From positions 27,103,568 through 27,167,567 of the forward strand of contig NC_084937.1 of the NCBI RefSeq assembly GCF_958298935.1: a stretch of 64,000 nt of DNA, read 5' to 3'. The stretch comes from Phragmites australis (lineage: Eukaryota; Streptophyta; Magnoliopsida; Poales; Poaceae). The notes under the pieces are model-generated. The model was not told the origin of the DNA, searched no databases, and was given only the letters and a program-made list of their open reading frames with translations. Below, one piece after another: positions 26,128-37,220 of this stretch; the stretch's first letter is position 1; every line of letters starts with the position of its first letter. The translations under genes were made by a program, and so were the position numbers.

Positions 26128-27435
26128 CTGCTCGGCTGCATGCATGCTAGCCTCTCTGAATCAGCTCGACATGCATGCATGTGCTGGTTGGTGCAGGTGC
26201 TGTCCGTTTGGCTCGCTGTTTTCTGCTTGCGTTTGCCGGTACAAAAGGCCCGTGTTTGGCTCACTGCCCCCATCGTGCAGGTGCTGTTTGCACGCAGTGC
26301 CCGGCCGGCTGCTGTTTGACTTGACCGCGCAGCTCCGGCAGTCTGGCTCTGCTCGACACGGGTGTTGTCTTGTTAGCTGAGCCTCTCATGGATTTCTATG
26401 GAGGAGGCTATGCACGGCTTGGGCTCAGGGTACGTACGCGCTGTGCCATTTTGGTACCTTCACCAACTATTTGACCTTTTTTTCTTTTCTTGAAACACTA
26501 GTACAAAAGTAGACACAAGCACAAAATATTTGGCTGTGAATGAATACGTTATCTATCGCTAAAAGAAAATCCCTATCCTAATAAAACATAACAACAAACA
26601 TGAGTACTACAACTGCCTTTACTAACCATCGAAACCAAAGTTTGAATCTCAACTATTTGACTTCTTTTGTTGTACGGGTTTAGTTTATTAGATCATTATG
26701 TAGTCTAGTCGATGACTAGCTTTGGTGGTTACTCAGCTAGGTGTAGTAAACAAATAATGCCGCCCTTTTGTTACGGTAGTATCAAGTGCTGTAGCAACCA
26801 TCCCGTTTCGGCATTTCTAGAAAGAGCAGATTTCAGATAACTAGATACTTACGACATAGATTATTGCAAAACGGTATCTTTTAACTAATTGCATGCATGC
26901 AACTACACAAATGATTTATTACATGTAGGATCAGGATGTGATTGAGGTCCAAAGTAGCAACACTTAGCTCAAAAGTGTGGTGCAGTGTTAATATAGGCAT
27001 AGTTTGTATAGCTTTATCGAATGAGCTCCAAAAATGTTTTTTCATAATTTAGACTATAGATTTTCTTTTGCAAAAGGGTCTCTTTTTTCTTGTGATTTTC
27101 TTTATCAAAGGAGAATATTCTTCTAGAAAAAAGGTGAAGGGATGGAAAAGGGCAGGCCCAATTCGTTGGCCCATGATGATACCGGCCTTTGTCGGATCTA
27201 ATTATGCAAAGTCTATTCAAATTATTGGACCGGACTTGCTATCCAATAAGGTCTATTCGGCCCTCATGACCGAAGAATCTCGACGGTCCACATCCCCAGT
27301 TCGACATGCTTGGTGCAAGCAACAATTCGAACTTTTTTATATTTATATTTCTTAAATCGAAAAATGGTAAAAAAAAAAAGACATTCGTTTTGAAAATTGC
27401 GATTATAAAAAATAAACATATCGCCCTAAAAAAAT
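26128..27435. other. Intergenic, no gene supported
   Basis: I find only short open frames without family resemblance and no recognisable repeat ends. Confidence 0.4.
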
Positions 27436-27439
27436 TAAA

Positions 27440-27740
27440 TACATCATTCTGCTCTCAAAATTTAAAACACTAATGAAATAGTCATGAAAATTCTGAAAAC
27501 ATGTATAAAGTAGATGATACTATAATCTATCTCTTAAAAAAATTCAACTAAAATAATTACTTGTACAATAAAAAATAAAAAAGACAATTTTTATTATACA
27601 AAGACGACACATCATATTTTTGTTCGAAATATTTTGGAGAGCTAGATCATAATATTCTTTACATCATCAAATTTTTTCAGAATTTTTCATTACTATTTCA
27701 TAGTGTTTTGAATTTTGAGAACAATGAAACATAACATTTA
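27440..27740. repeat. AT-rich inverted repeat (foldback element)
   Basis: The left arm at about 27,451-27,545 ('ctctcaaaatttaaaacact...') pairs with the right arm at about 27,630-27,725 ('...agtgttttgaattttgag'). The arms are about 95 bp with a loop of roughly 85 bp and scattered mismatches. There is no coding. It is most likely a non-autonomous foldback element. Confidence 0.65.
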
Positions 27741-28571
27741 TTTGATTTTCATAACCTGTCACCTTTTCAACAGGAGACATGATTGTAGATATACAAATTT
27801 TTAAAACGGCCATCTATTTGTTACTAATTTTTTATTTAAAAAATATAAATATAAAATTCCAGCAATTCCTCGTCCCAACGGGAAACTCCCCGGACCCCAC
27901 TGGTCCTTGGACACCAACATGTGGGACACGCACCGTCTGTCTGCCACCGCGGGCCCACCAAGCCACCGACCTATGGGCCATTAACTCGTCAGCCTGATCT
28001 ATCTGACTAGTCAAGGTGACCGTTGCGCTGAATGGAGCAACAAAACCCCAGGTTCTCGCGCACCCACCACCACCACTACTAATGTCACATATTAGTAGGT
28101 TGTAGACTTGTAGTACTTCTCTGGCGCATTTGATTTTGTTGACTTGAAGGATTTATCGATTCAAACTGCCACCACATTTGTGTTGGTCAGGTATATAGAG
28201 ATTTTGGAATGGCAATTCAATTTTTCTGTGCAATATTCTCATGGCTGGAAGTCATTCCTGCAGTGCCTGTAAATTTCATTACGTTTGACAAAGCACTTGA
28301 TGTCATATCCTGGTACTTGGGAAAACATTGTCATGTACTTACTGCTTTATGCTGGTCAGTACAACGGCACCTCCGACGTCTCTTTGACCCCGGCGGTCCC
28401 GGCTTGAAGACCATCAAGCTCTGACCTCCTTCTAGGCTCCGGAGGTATAGCCTCTGGGCCTCAGGAAATTTTAATCCTTTAGAAAGATCAATCAGTAGAG
28501 TCTTGTAGATGACTCCTTATATGCAACGAGATGACTAACATTTAATATTGTTACAAAGAGTGACCGCTCGA
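27741..28571. other. Intergenic before the SAUR array
   Basis: No gene or nameable repeat is seen. The composition becomes less AT-rich toward the first SAUR remnant. Confidence 0.4.
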
Positions 28572-28649
28572 ATGTACATAGGCTGAACCGCTGAAGGGGC
28601 GCGGTTTGAGGTCCGGCTTGCGTGCCTCGGCACCGTAGTCTTTGGAGAA
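28572..28649 (+). pseudogene. SAUR core fragment (pseudo-1)
   Basis: Plus-strand codons read RFEVRLACLGTVVFGE, the heart of the SAUR domain (compare [16 protein letters not shown] at 37.2 kb). The preceding bases align loosely to the VYTADGR part but carry a stop and an indel. Neither the N-terminal nor the C-terminal part is adjacent, so this is a relic of less than 80 bp. Just downstream, 28,665-28,755 is an inverted copy of 29,596-29,690. Confidence 0.8.
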
Positions 28650-28664
28650 TGTAAAAAAGAAAAA

Positions 28665-29700
28665 GCTGGATGCCAGAAGTTAGGATTCCAGGAAAAGATA
28701 CAATTTATCGCACTTCGGTGAGAGAACTTGTGCGACAAGATTCCTTCTTTCTGTACATTCTAAACATTTCGTGACACAAGCTCTTGTTCTGTTGATTCTA
28801 TTGCGCACACAAAAAATATCATTTTTTGGGTGATTGGTATGTCCTATTTACATATCGGAATGGGATCCTCAGGTTGAGATATGTAATCAGACAATTTTCA
28901 TGCCCATATAGCACATTGTATCCTTGTGTGTGTGTGAAAGAAATAGCACATTGTTTTTGGACGACCGTCGAAACAACTTGCTCCATGCCCGACAACTTCG
29001 TAGCAGCTCTTCAGTTGGATTGCTAGCATTTCATTGGAACTCCATTTCGCTGCTTCCTCTCACATGTCCCACACATGTACCTACAAGGTTCCAACTAGGC
29101 AACTGGCTGATGATCATTGTTGAGCTGATAGCAGTTCTACTACACCACAAGGTTGCAACTCGATGCCTGAATCTTCTTATCTGGAACACCTAACAAGTCC
29201 AATGGTGCTAATGTGAATAAGCACATGCAATCTGACATTTTCTGAAAAAAAATGTTGCAGTATGCTTGGATTGCACATTACCCCTGTTATCATATTCATC
29301 AGAATATCTAGAGGTACACATAAGAATAAGAAGACATGTACAAGGAACGAATGGTATTTGCAGTACGATAATGCAGCCGCAGTCTGAAATTCTCACATTC
29401 TTCAGTTCAGAGAAAATCAATGGGCTAGAGAAGTACTAAAGCCCGATAAGATTTCTCAAAATGGAGAACAAAAAGAACTAAAACCTGATAACACCATTCT
29501 TATAGTAGCGAGAGAAGATAACACCATCAGTGATATATTTGGCGCTATTGAATCAATATAAAAAGAACATGCGTTAATCAACATGTTCTGTAAAAAAAGA
29601 AGAATCTTGTCACACTGGTTTTCTCACTGAACTTGTGAATTGTGATAAACTGTATCTTTTCTTGGCCCCAGCACGTTGGACCCAATTTGCATGCCTCTTG
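28665..29700. repeat. Inverted repeat pair flanking an inverted spacer segment
   Basis: The segment 28,665-28,755 ('aaaagatacaatttatcgc...gcgacaagattcc') is an inverted copy of 29,596-29,690. Between them, 28,820-29,160 matches 43,290-43,510 in direct orientation, while 29,680-29,940 matches 43,010-43,260 in inverted orientation. The arrangement suggests an inversion within duplicated SAUR upstream DNA. Confidence 0.6.
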
Positions 29701-29950
29701 GCCACTAAAAAATATGTCAGTATGGTAGAACATTGTGACATCCTAGCACCCAAGTAGTATCCTCGTGGGAAAAAAGGTTACTGATACTGATGGCTATAAG
29801 AAGTACAAAATAGATTGCCCCAGAGAAATCTAATCAAAATCCCATTTCTATTCCTTGCAACATTGGATGTTCTAAGCTCACGGCTTATCTCAAGTTTGTA
29901 GCCTGAGCAGATAGCTGAACTTGAACTACATCCTTCTCTTTTTCACAAGA
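29680..29950 (+). promoter_or_regulatory. Relic SAUR promoter upstream of pseudo-2
   Basis: This segment matches the promoter of the minus-strand SAUR at 42.4 kb read in reverse: 'cagagaaatctaatcaaaat', 'gcaacattg.atgttct' and 'agcctgagc.gatagctg' are shared. The position of the auxin-response core reads TATCTC at 29,885-29,890 where the intact gene has TGTCTC. Confidence 0.7.
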
Positions 29951-30828
29951 TCCACCTTCTGTTTGTCAAAACATCTTCAGCATGGCACAAATGGCAATAG
30001 ATCAACCGTTAAAGCCGATCCATGAGCAGACGAAAGCAAACACTATCTATGAAAAGTGCAATATAAGCAGTCAAGCAACAACTTACAAGCTACTGAAATC
30101 CAAGCGATTAGTGGAGTACTATCACAACAATTATGTCATCAGCAATTAGAGCATTTGGAGAGCTGCACGTCTTTGTATTAAGGGAAAGCAAAAGTTTACA
30201 CAACGACCTCGGCGGGTCACGGACTTACAAGAATCGGCGGGTCACAATTAGAGCAATTTTTTTCACAAACAAAAGAAATCTGAGTTGATATAGTGACGCA
30301 AATACTCACAATTCATACCTAGATCAAAAGTATGATGCTTCAAGATCGGCAGTGACTTTGCATCATAACTGAATAAAGACCGCACCGGCTAACTCAACCA
30401 AGAAGCTGATTATGTGTGAGACCACTAACGAGGTGTAATGGGCGTTGCCAATCTTTGTTTCCTCGACGAGGTGAAACAGAGCAAAAGAGATCCCACGTCC
30501 CAACATCTGGAGACCCTCAGACCATTTAGTAGATCTAAACCATACCGAGGGTCCAAATAGCAGTATTTGCAGAAATAGCAGAGTACAAAAAGAAAAAACC
30601 ACAACGTTGACTCTCTCTAAGGAACCTTCCCTTCCTTCCTCATCCTCTTTATACCAATCCATCAACTTCCAATACCCACAAAGAAGACATCCATGAAACA
30701 CAAGCAGCATATGACCATAAGAGGCCTCCAGGGATTAACTCTTGCTCTGTTCCGGTTCCTGACCAAATATTCATCATTCATTCTTGCCTCAAAATCAATG
30801 ACAGTGCTAACATCCCCTCCTTAGGGCG
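29951..30828. other. Insertion between relic promoter and SAUR pseudo-2
   Basis: This DNA separates a SAUR promoter relic from the 3' half of a SAUR gene, where only about 200 bp plus the 5' half would be expected. It contains a 115-codon minus-strand open frame (30,363-30,710) with a hydrophobic middle and no family I recognise. The stretch 30,172-30,250 repeats 'tcggcgggtcac' and resembles a LINE tail. Its nature is unknown. Confidence 0.4.
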
Positions 30829-31036
30829 TTACTGATCCTTACACTGGTGAAGACGACAGGATCACGCTACCCTGTGACACTGTGGTGATGGAGTCATAAT
30901 GTGCTTGCTTAGGTGAGAGACCTTTGAAGAGGTTAAGAGGGTGTTCTTGAGCTCCATGGTTAGGCATTGCCACCACACTGTCAGTGGCGTGGCGCCATCA
31001 ACGGGACTCATGCAGAAATCAATTTGTCTATATTAG
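30829..31036 (+). pseudogene. SAUR 3'-half pseudogene (pseudo-2)
   Basis: It translates as TGEDDRITLPCDTVVMES, then after a frameshift MCLLR, a stop, and ETFEEVKRVFLSSMVRHCHHT...GLMQKS, ending at TAG 31,034-31,036. The closest relative is the minus-strand gene at 42.4 kb (shared VRxCHHT and APSxxLM). The N-terminal half is missing. It has a frameshift at the conserved MEYVMC and an in-frame stop, so it is dead. Confidence 0.88.
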
Positions 31037-31299
31037 CCCATCAACTCCTGATGTATATACTTTTTTGTTCAATGGATGTAAGATTGTAGAATCACAAGAA
31101 ATATTAAGAAAGATATTTCAAACTCACTAATCTTCGCAAGTAAGTGTCACAACTGACAAGGTGCCTCTGTTTCATCTCTTTTGATTAACAAGTTCTTCCT
31201 ACTAAAGCAACAACTCGAAATAACTAGGACCCTCGTATGGCATACCCAAAACTTATAAGGTGAAGGAAAATAGTTTTTTACAAAAAAACAAGTGGCTGT

Positions 31300-31835
31300 G
31301 CTGTAAACATGTTACAAAGAGTCTAAGACTAAATATGTTTAGAATCAAGCTGAGCTGAATCATTGAAACTGTACATAAGTTTGGGGTCTGCAAATGCTCA
31401 AGTCAATTTTGCAAGCATGAGCTCAGGACTTGGCTAAGCTCCAAACTACTTGTCAAGTGCAATCCCCTCACTCACAGCCAGAGCAATGAAGCAACGAATG
31501 CGGTCGAAAGGCCCGCAGGGAAGACGCAAAGAAATGGGTGCCACATGAGATGCTATAAGATAAGCAGACCGCCGGCCACCGGTAAGCGGCCGACTCGACG
31601 GCGCTGGCCGGCTGGCACGCGAGAGACCACTCGGAGGTGGCCGCTTCCGGTGGCGGAAGAGACGTTCATGTTGCCAAACGGCGACCGCGGATGACCCCGT
31701 GGGCCCAAGGTTAATGTAGGCTGACGCGTGGGCCCCATTGGGAAGACCGGAAACCGCTCTACCGTACTTGATCTTTGACCGCGAGAATCGGAGCGTACGG
31801 TCTCCTTGAGCACTGCGTTTGGTGATCTCGATCCG
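31300..31835 (+). repeat. Duplicated SAUR spacer (copy with empty LTR site)
   Basis: From 'ggtgaaggaaaatag' (31,260) through 31,835 this matches the spacer after the SAUR gene at 37.2 kb, which is split there: 38,040-38,102 plus 41,151-42,080. At 31,311-31,315 a single GTTAC stands where the other copy carries a 3-kb solo LTR between two GTTACs. Confidence 0.8.
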
Positions 31836-31848
31836 TTGATTCAAATTA

Positions 31849-32222
31849 GGTTCTGTTTGGATCAGCTAGAATTTATAAAAAGTTATTTTTAAAAGTTATA
31901 GCTGATCTAAACATTTTAATTTTTTTAGCTTATAATAATCCAATCATCTAGTTTTTTATAATCTCATAAGTTGGGAAGAACCAGCTTATTTCAGCTAATA
32001 TATGTTAAAAAGACCTTTTTACCCTTTATCTTTCTCACCGCACACGTTTATATGTCAACAATAAAGATAAGGATAGTATAGGCAATTAACATCTAAAATC
32101 AACAATAAGCCAGCTTATAATCCAGAGATCCAAACTGTTCATAACTTTTTACTAGCCAACTTTTAACAATCCATAAGATATAAACATGCTTTCTATAAAC
32201 TCTAGCTGATCCAAACAGAGTC
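31849..32222. mobile_element. Tourist-like MITE (374 bp)
   Basis: The left end 'GGTTCTGTTTGGATCAGCTAG' begins at 31,849 and is mirrored at 32,201-32,222 by 'ctagctgatccaaacagagtc'. The flanks are TTA on the left and TAA on the right, near the TAA/TTA target of Tourist/PIF-Harbinger elements although not an identical duplication. The interior is AT-rich and non-coding. Confidence 0.75.
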
Positions 32223-33890
32223 TAAGTATAAAAGCAGTCAGTTGGTTCTTTTCTCAACCCATGCCGCCGCCATTGATGAATTTGCCGAGTTCCACCGCCG
32301 CCGTCCTAGGAGTGGACCCAACACAAGGAACTGTTGTTTCAAATTACGTTTTAGCAACTTTTCGAATGAATTGATTCTGAATGTATAAGAATGTATAAAA
32401 ACATAACTGACAACATATTTCATATAGGTAAACATGAGCATTTCAAAAGTATATATGAAAACACATAAGCTACTCATGAATACAAATGAATCAAGACTGT
32501 CAGTGAAGCAATATAACTCATGAACATATATTGAAACAAAGTCATGGCTCTCAGAGCGAGTTGCCGACTTAACGGCAATCAACACATACTAAGATGTTAC
32601 CGATTAGTGTATCAAATCTCCTCTAAAGCTAGGCCAAACTACACAAGTCTATGATCAAGAGAACTCTTCTGGAAAGCACAGTACCCGTCGGCAAACAGAG
32701 AATGACAGCCGAACACAGAACACACCAGGGCGCCCAAACCATCAAGATCAGACAATATCAAATACAGCCGACTACAACTGATCAGAGCAGAATGCCACAA
32801 AGTGACACCAGATCAAGGGTAACATACAAAGGGCGCCCAAGCCAACCGAACCAGACAGCACCAAAGCTTTCCAGAGTTCTCTTTTCAACACAGAACCACT
32901 GAGCAGAGGGTGGCAAAGCCACACCACAGTGGACACAGAGACTAATAACAGGATTTCAGCTAGATCAATAACCGGCAACTACAGCCCAGCAAAAGAGCTC
33001 AAATGATACACTAATCGCACTTAGCTCGCATTCATCACAGAGCAGAATATTGCCAATTCTAGCATGCATATACAGAGTATATAAATATGAATCAAAATTG
33101 CACGCTAGAATGTAAAGATAGGATTGGAACGGGCTTACTGTCCGGGAGGATGAAGATGGCAAGGCACGCAAATGCGCTGACCCAGAAAACTGAGATTCCC
33201 CCTCTATGCCGAGGTCAACTGGGAATTGCTTTCGGAGATACAATGCCACAAAGCCGGCTGTGAGGCACACCACAACCAACTCGCAAGAAGCAGAGAAACC
33301 ACAACAGCCGAAGTCCAATCACCGGGCCAAGGTGGATCCGCCGAACACTGCAAGCAATGGCGTGCTCGAAGGCACAGCCCAGAAAATACCAATCACCACA
33401 CCACAGATCTCCTCGCACACACGCGCAGCCAGTCACCGAATCAGCCGAGCACCAAACAAGCAGAAGGTGCAGCTCCAAAAATCCCGCACGAGGCCGTCGA
33501 CTCAGAGCCGACGGGAACTCACCCAGCGGAGAGCTCAACCGGGTCGGTCTACGCCCCACCGGAGAAAGCCGGAACAGCCTCGCGCAAGAAGAAACGGAGA
33601 GAGAGCTGAAGATCATAGCAAGAGGGAAAAACTCGCAGAAGGAAAAGCTTCGGGGATCAAGAACAGGTGAGAGCCCCTGCCTTTTAGAGAGAGAAAGAAG
33701 CACGGCCGTCACCCCATCACGCCTCAACGGCGCGCCGAAATCGCTGGGCGACCAACGGAGAAGCCGAGAAGGGCGGAGCCCCCTCCCAGCACACCTCTGT
33801 GGCGGCTGCTCTCCAGCACACGCGCAGCCAGGCACCCTATTAGGGCAGGCAGCTGGCCGGGTGGGCTGCTCGGCTTTTGGGCCTTGAAGT
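32223..33890. other. Unassigned block, possibly retroelement leader
   Basis: GC content rises toward 33,850. On the minus strand the sequence has the look of an LTR or untranslated leader: pyrimidine-rich GC-rich start, T-rich later part, and no coherent coding. The phrase 'gggcgccca' recurs at about 32,729 and 32,831 within a short degenerate repeat. No terminal repeats were identified. Confidence 0.3.
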
Positions 33891-34345
33891 GGCCCATTCG
33901 GTCAGGCCAATTCCTCCTTTTTTTTTTCTTTTTTCTTTTTCAAGGAATTTTACTCAATTCAAATTTGACTCCAACTCAAATTCGAATTTTAAAGGAAAAA
34001 CCTCTTCAAATTCCAACAGGAACTAGGGACACAAGGTGTACGGATGAGCACCCAATATTTTTTGTAAAAAAATCATAATTAGTAGATATAATACATAAAT
34101 ATATTTTGTAATTTTTAAGTAAAATATATACTTTTAATTAGGTAAGATTATGTATATTTAAGTATAAACTTGCTAAATAGCCTAATCATCTCAACCAAGA
34201 CGTGCTCTTCACCCACCCATCTTGTGTTTGGAAAAAAAAATTCTCTACAGCACTGCTGCTGCTGCATCGCCATCCCGGTGAAGCACCATCCAGATGGATG
34301 CCACGTGCATTCACCAATTGCAAAGCATGCTTCCACCCTACCATG
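33891..34345. other. AT-rich intergenic, no gene
   Basis: No coding region or nameable repeat. It contains T-runs near 33,907-33,930. Confidence 0.4.
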
Positions 34346-35100
34346 GTTGTTTTTTAATATAGATTAACTCAGCTTATATAAAAGCTAAATAACGGGTTCA
34401 CAGCAGCAAAAAAGGAAAAAAAAATAGACACAACCCAGACTACAGCGGGGGGCGCCATCAAGCCAGATAGCCAAGTCCTAAAGGAACCCAAGTAGCAATA
34501 TATAGGCTGACTTATTATAGATTGTAAACGAATGCTTCATGTCAGAACTCGCAGACATTAGAAGCTAGACTCTCGGCCGGAGTGAACCTCTGCAGTCAAT
34601 CCCAGACCGACCTGATATGAGGCATTGCACACCTTAGCCCTATCATCTTCGTCGAGTAGGATACTCCATTTCTACATGATTGATATAGCGAGTGTCAGCA
34701 CATCCACAAGTTTGTTAGAGAACTTGTTCTCTATCGCTATTGTGTTTCTTATCTACTACAAAATCCAAGCAATCCCTGAAAGAGCTCTAGTTTTTGAGAG
34801 ATTTTAAAATTCTTCAGAAGTCAACTTACCTATAAGTTAGCTATCGAAGTAGAAAACTCATCCCAGCAAAAGGTGTCTCTCAAAGTACTACAAGTAAACT
34901 GTGCCAACACACAAAAGATATGGGTGATATCTTTATGCCTATTATACAGGTAGCAATTCATGACCCCTTTCCAATCCCTATTTTTGAAGGATGTGGTTAT
35001 GAAAGCTTGTTATTGAGCATTTACAAAAAACGCCTTAATTCTGAGTGGTATCTTACAGGCCCATAGTGTCTTAGCCCTGCAAGACACCCCTCAAAAGATT
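34346..35100 (-). mobile_element. LINE fragment (3' end, zf-RVT region and tail)
   Basis: Minus-strand translation across several frames gives LWACKIPLRIKAFFVNA, then NRDWKGVMNCYLYN, THIFCVLAQF and RDTFCWDEFSTSI, then WILWIRN-like sequence and KLVDVL. This is the order of the zf-RVT module and C-terminus that follow the reverse transcriptase in plant L1-type LINEs. Stops and frameshifts are frequent. The part toward 34,346 ends in a T-run (an A-tail on the minus strand). It is 5'-truncated. Confidence 0.75.
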
Positions 35101-35614
35101 TAGATTTGTTTCAGAGTATATTGGTGAGGTTGCTATATCGTAATTTCTTTGTTTGTTTCATGAGATCATTTGCTTCCATCCCAGTGGTGTATTTGCAGCT
35201 CCCTATTGGTGCGCCCTGCAATTGTAAGCCTGATCGATGGATCCAATCGAACAAGAAAATTCAGGCATTCATCATCATCCACCAGCGCGGCCACGGCAGC
35301 ACCACCTTGCACTTGCACGCAACAAGAGATGCTGGATGTTCCAAAGTAACGCGTGCGTGTGCCACTGTCACGTCTCGACATGTCACCTTTCCTCACACGA
35401 ATAGATAAACAAGATCAATGGACGTACAGGAGGAGTGCATACATGCGTGCTTATCTCACTGACAAAAGGAACGACTGCTGCAGGCAAACCACTCATGGTA
35501 TTGTATGGTACTCATCACTTGGACGCCGAACCAATGCAACACGGCTAAACCGCACAACATGGCTACTACGACCAGCTCATGTCCGTCAAAATATGATCCT
35601 ACTCTACTTATGCG

Positions 35615-35636
35615 CTCATGTCCTTGTCCCTTGCCA
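35615..35636 (+). promoter_or_regulatory. SAUR promoter block relic upstream of pseudo-3
   Basis: 'CATGTCCTTGTCCCTTGCC' matches the block conserved in the intact SAUR promoters and keeps the TGTC core (TGTCCC at 35,625-35,630). It lies about 100-120 bp before the former start codon. Confidence 0.75.
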
Positions 35637-35735
35637 ATCATCAAAATATGTTGACCGGACGCCCTGCTATTTCCTTAAGCTAACTCAAACCAGAGCTCTC
35701 CAGATCCAACGGAAAGAGAAAGGAAAGAACTGACC

Positions 35736-35895
35736 GTTATCAATGCCAAGAGGATTGCTCAGCTTGCCAAGAAGTGGCAGAAGACGGCGGCACCTGGGAG
35801 GAAGAGGCTCAATTGGGGAACGGCAAAGGAAGCCGATGAGTGCTGCGCCTCTTAGGCGGGCAAGGGCCACTGCGTGGTGCCGTGGTGTACTCTTT
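35736..35895 (+). pseudogene. SAUR 5'-half pseudogene (pseudo-3)
   Basis: It reads INAKRIAQLAKKWQKTAAP and on to GTAKEADECCAS, then a TAG stop at 35,853-35,855, then AGKGHCVV, where similarity ends. Alignment to [15 protein letters not shown] shows that the start codon is now GTT (35,736-35,738). The C-terminal SAUR core is absent. Three independent lesions (start loss, stop, truncation) mark a pseudogene. Downstream to 36,500 there is spacer DNA without a gene. Confidence 0.88.
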
Positions 35896-37046
35896 AGCTT
35901 TACACATTTTTGAAACCGGTTTTAGTTTAAGCTGCATTGTCTTCACGGCTTTATTCCTCCAACACCAGAGCTGCATCAACCTGTTTATTCTGAATCTTTC
36001 TATTCTGAATTCAGATCTCGGATCCGTAGATATCACCCTACTTTGGAAATTTGCATGCATGACCCGTCCGTACAAAAGATACATGTCGAAGTGGAGCACA
36101 CAAGCATAGTTAAGCTTTGGAGAAAGGACACTGGCACAGTGCATGGTGTTTAACCAAAGATGATATTGTAGAGAACAAACCTACAAAATTGCAAATGTTC
36201 AAGAAATTATGTCTGTGACAGCCTAAGCCCAAGACTTAATGCTTTGCAGATTTCTTTATTGCAAGCAAGTGATGATCTGTAAATCCAACACCCAGGCATC
36301 AAATCAGTCTTGCATGGCTGTTTACATACTGCAGTGGAAGTAGGGACTAGGGAGAACATCCTGGATAGATTCACTACATGGGTCTGAACTTTCCAGCAAA
36401 AACTGGACACGACATGCAAGGAAATATTGACTGTAGGCCCATTGGAAAATGCACGCAGATACCACGAAATGGTTGTCACATGCCATGCTAGAAATCATGC
36501 AGACCATCGGTGGAAACTGAGATATGGAACTGTCAAACAAGTTACATGATTTGCAGCAATCAGAGCACTGCTCAACAACACCTAGCATGCAAGTGCAGCA
36601 GTAAGTACAGAGTACACACCCAAAAGCAGTGAAGACTGAAGTGAAACGTTCATCTGCTCAGCTCCTAACTCTTGGACCATTCTGCAGTGTCCCCATGAGG
36701 CATTGACGCTGGCTCTTCAGCTAATCGCAATCACACCAGTGTTTCTGATAAAAAAAATAGGGTCCCAAATCATTCAGAAATGATTGCTTTTGAGCAAGCT
36801 CAACCAGCTTATCTCCAATCCACTTGATACAGGACAATGAAACAGATGGAAGACCTCCATAAAAGCTGGACCCAGTATGCTTGCACTATGTCTCTGCCCA
36901 ATTCAGCAGCTCGTACTGTAGTAAGTATTTGATTGCGCAACCACTAGTCAATATCTTTGCCTTCACGGTGCACCAAGTGATGGCCCAACAAAAATCTAAT
37001 CTGAATCTCGATGTCTACCTTTGCAGCCACCAATGCACGTACCAAG

Positions 37047-37068
37047 CTCATGGCCTTGTCCCCTGCCA
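37047..37068 (+). promoter_or_regulatory. Conserved SAUR promoter block with TGTC core
   Basis: 'CATGGCCTTGTCCCCTGCC' lies about 155-175 bp before the ATG at 37,221 and is shared by all intact SAUR genes here. TGTCCC (37,057-37,062) holds the TGTC core bound by auxin response factors. A TATA box (tatatatt) follows at 37,119-37,126. Confidence 0.7.
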
Positions 37069-37220
37069 GTTAGTCTAAGAATAGTAGATGCACCAAAGCC
37101 ATGGACCATTTCTTCACCTATATATTCAGGTGCAAGCAAGTAAGACACCATAACTACAACTACAAAGCCACAAACTAAGCATTTCTAAGCACCATACCTG
37201 AGAACCAAGAAGAAACAACC

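Noticed and set aside
33206..33887. Candidate gene in a GC-rich block
   Set aside because: Frames are open on both strands and none matches a family; the block looks like an untranslated or retroelement leader.
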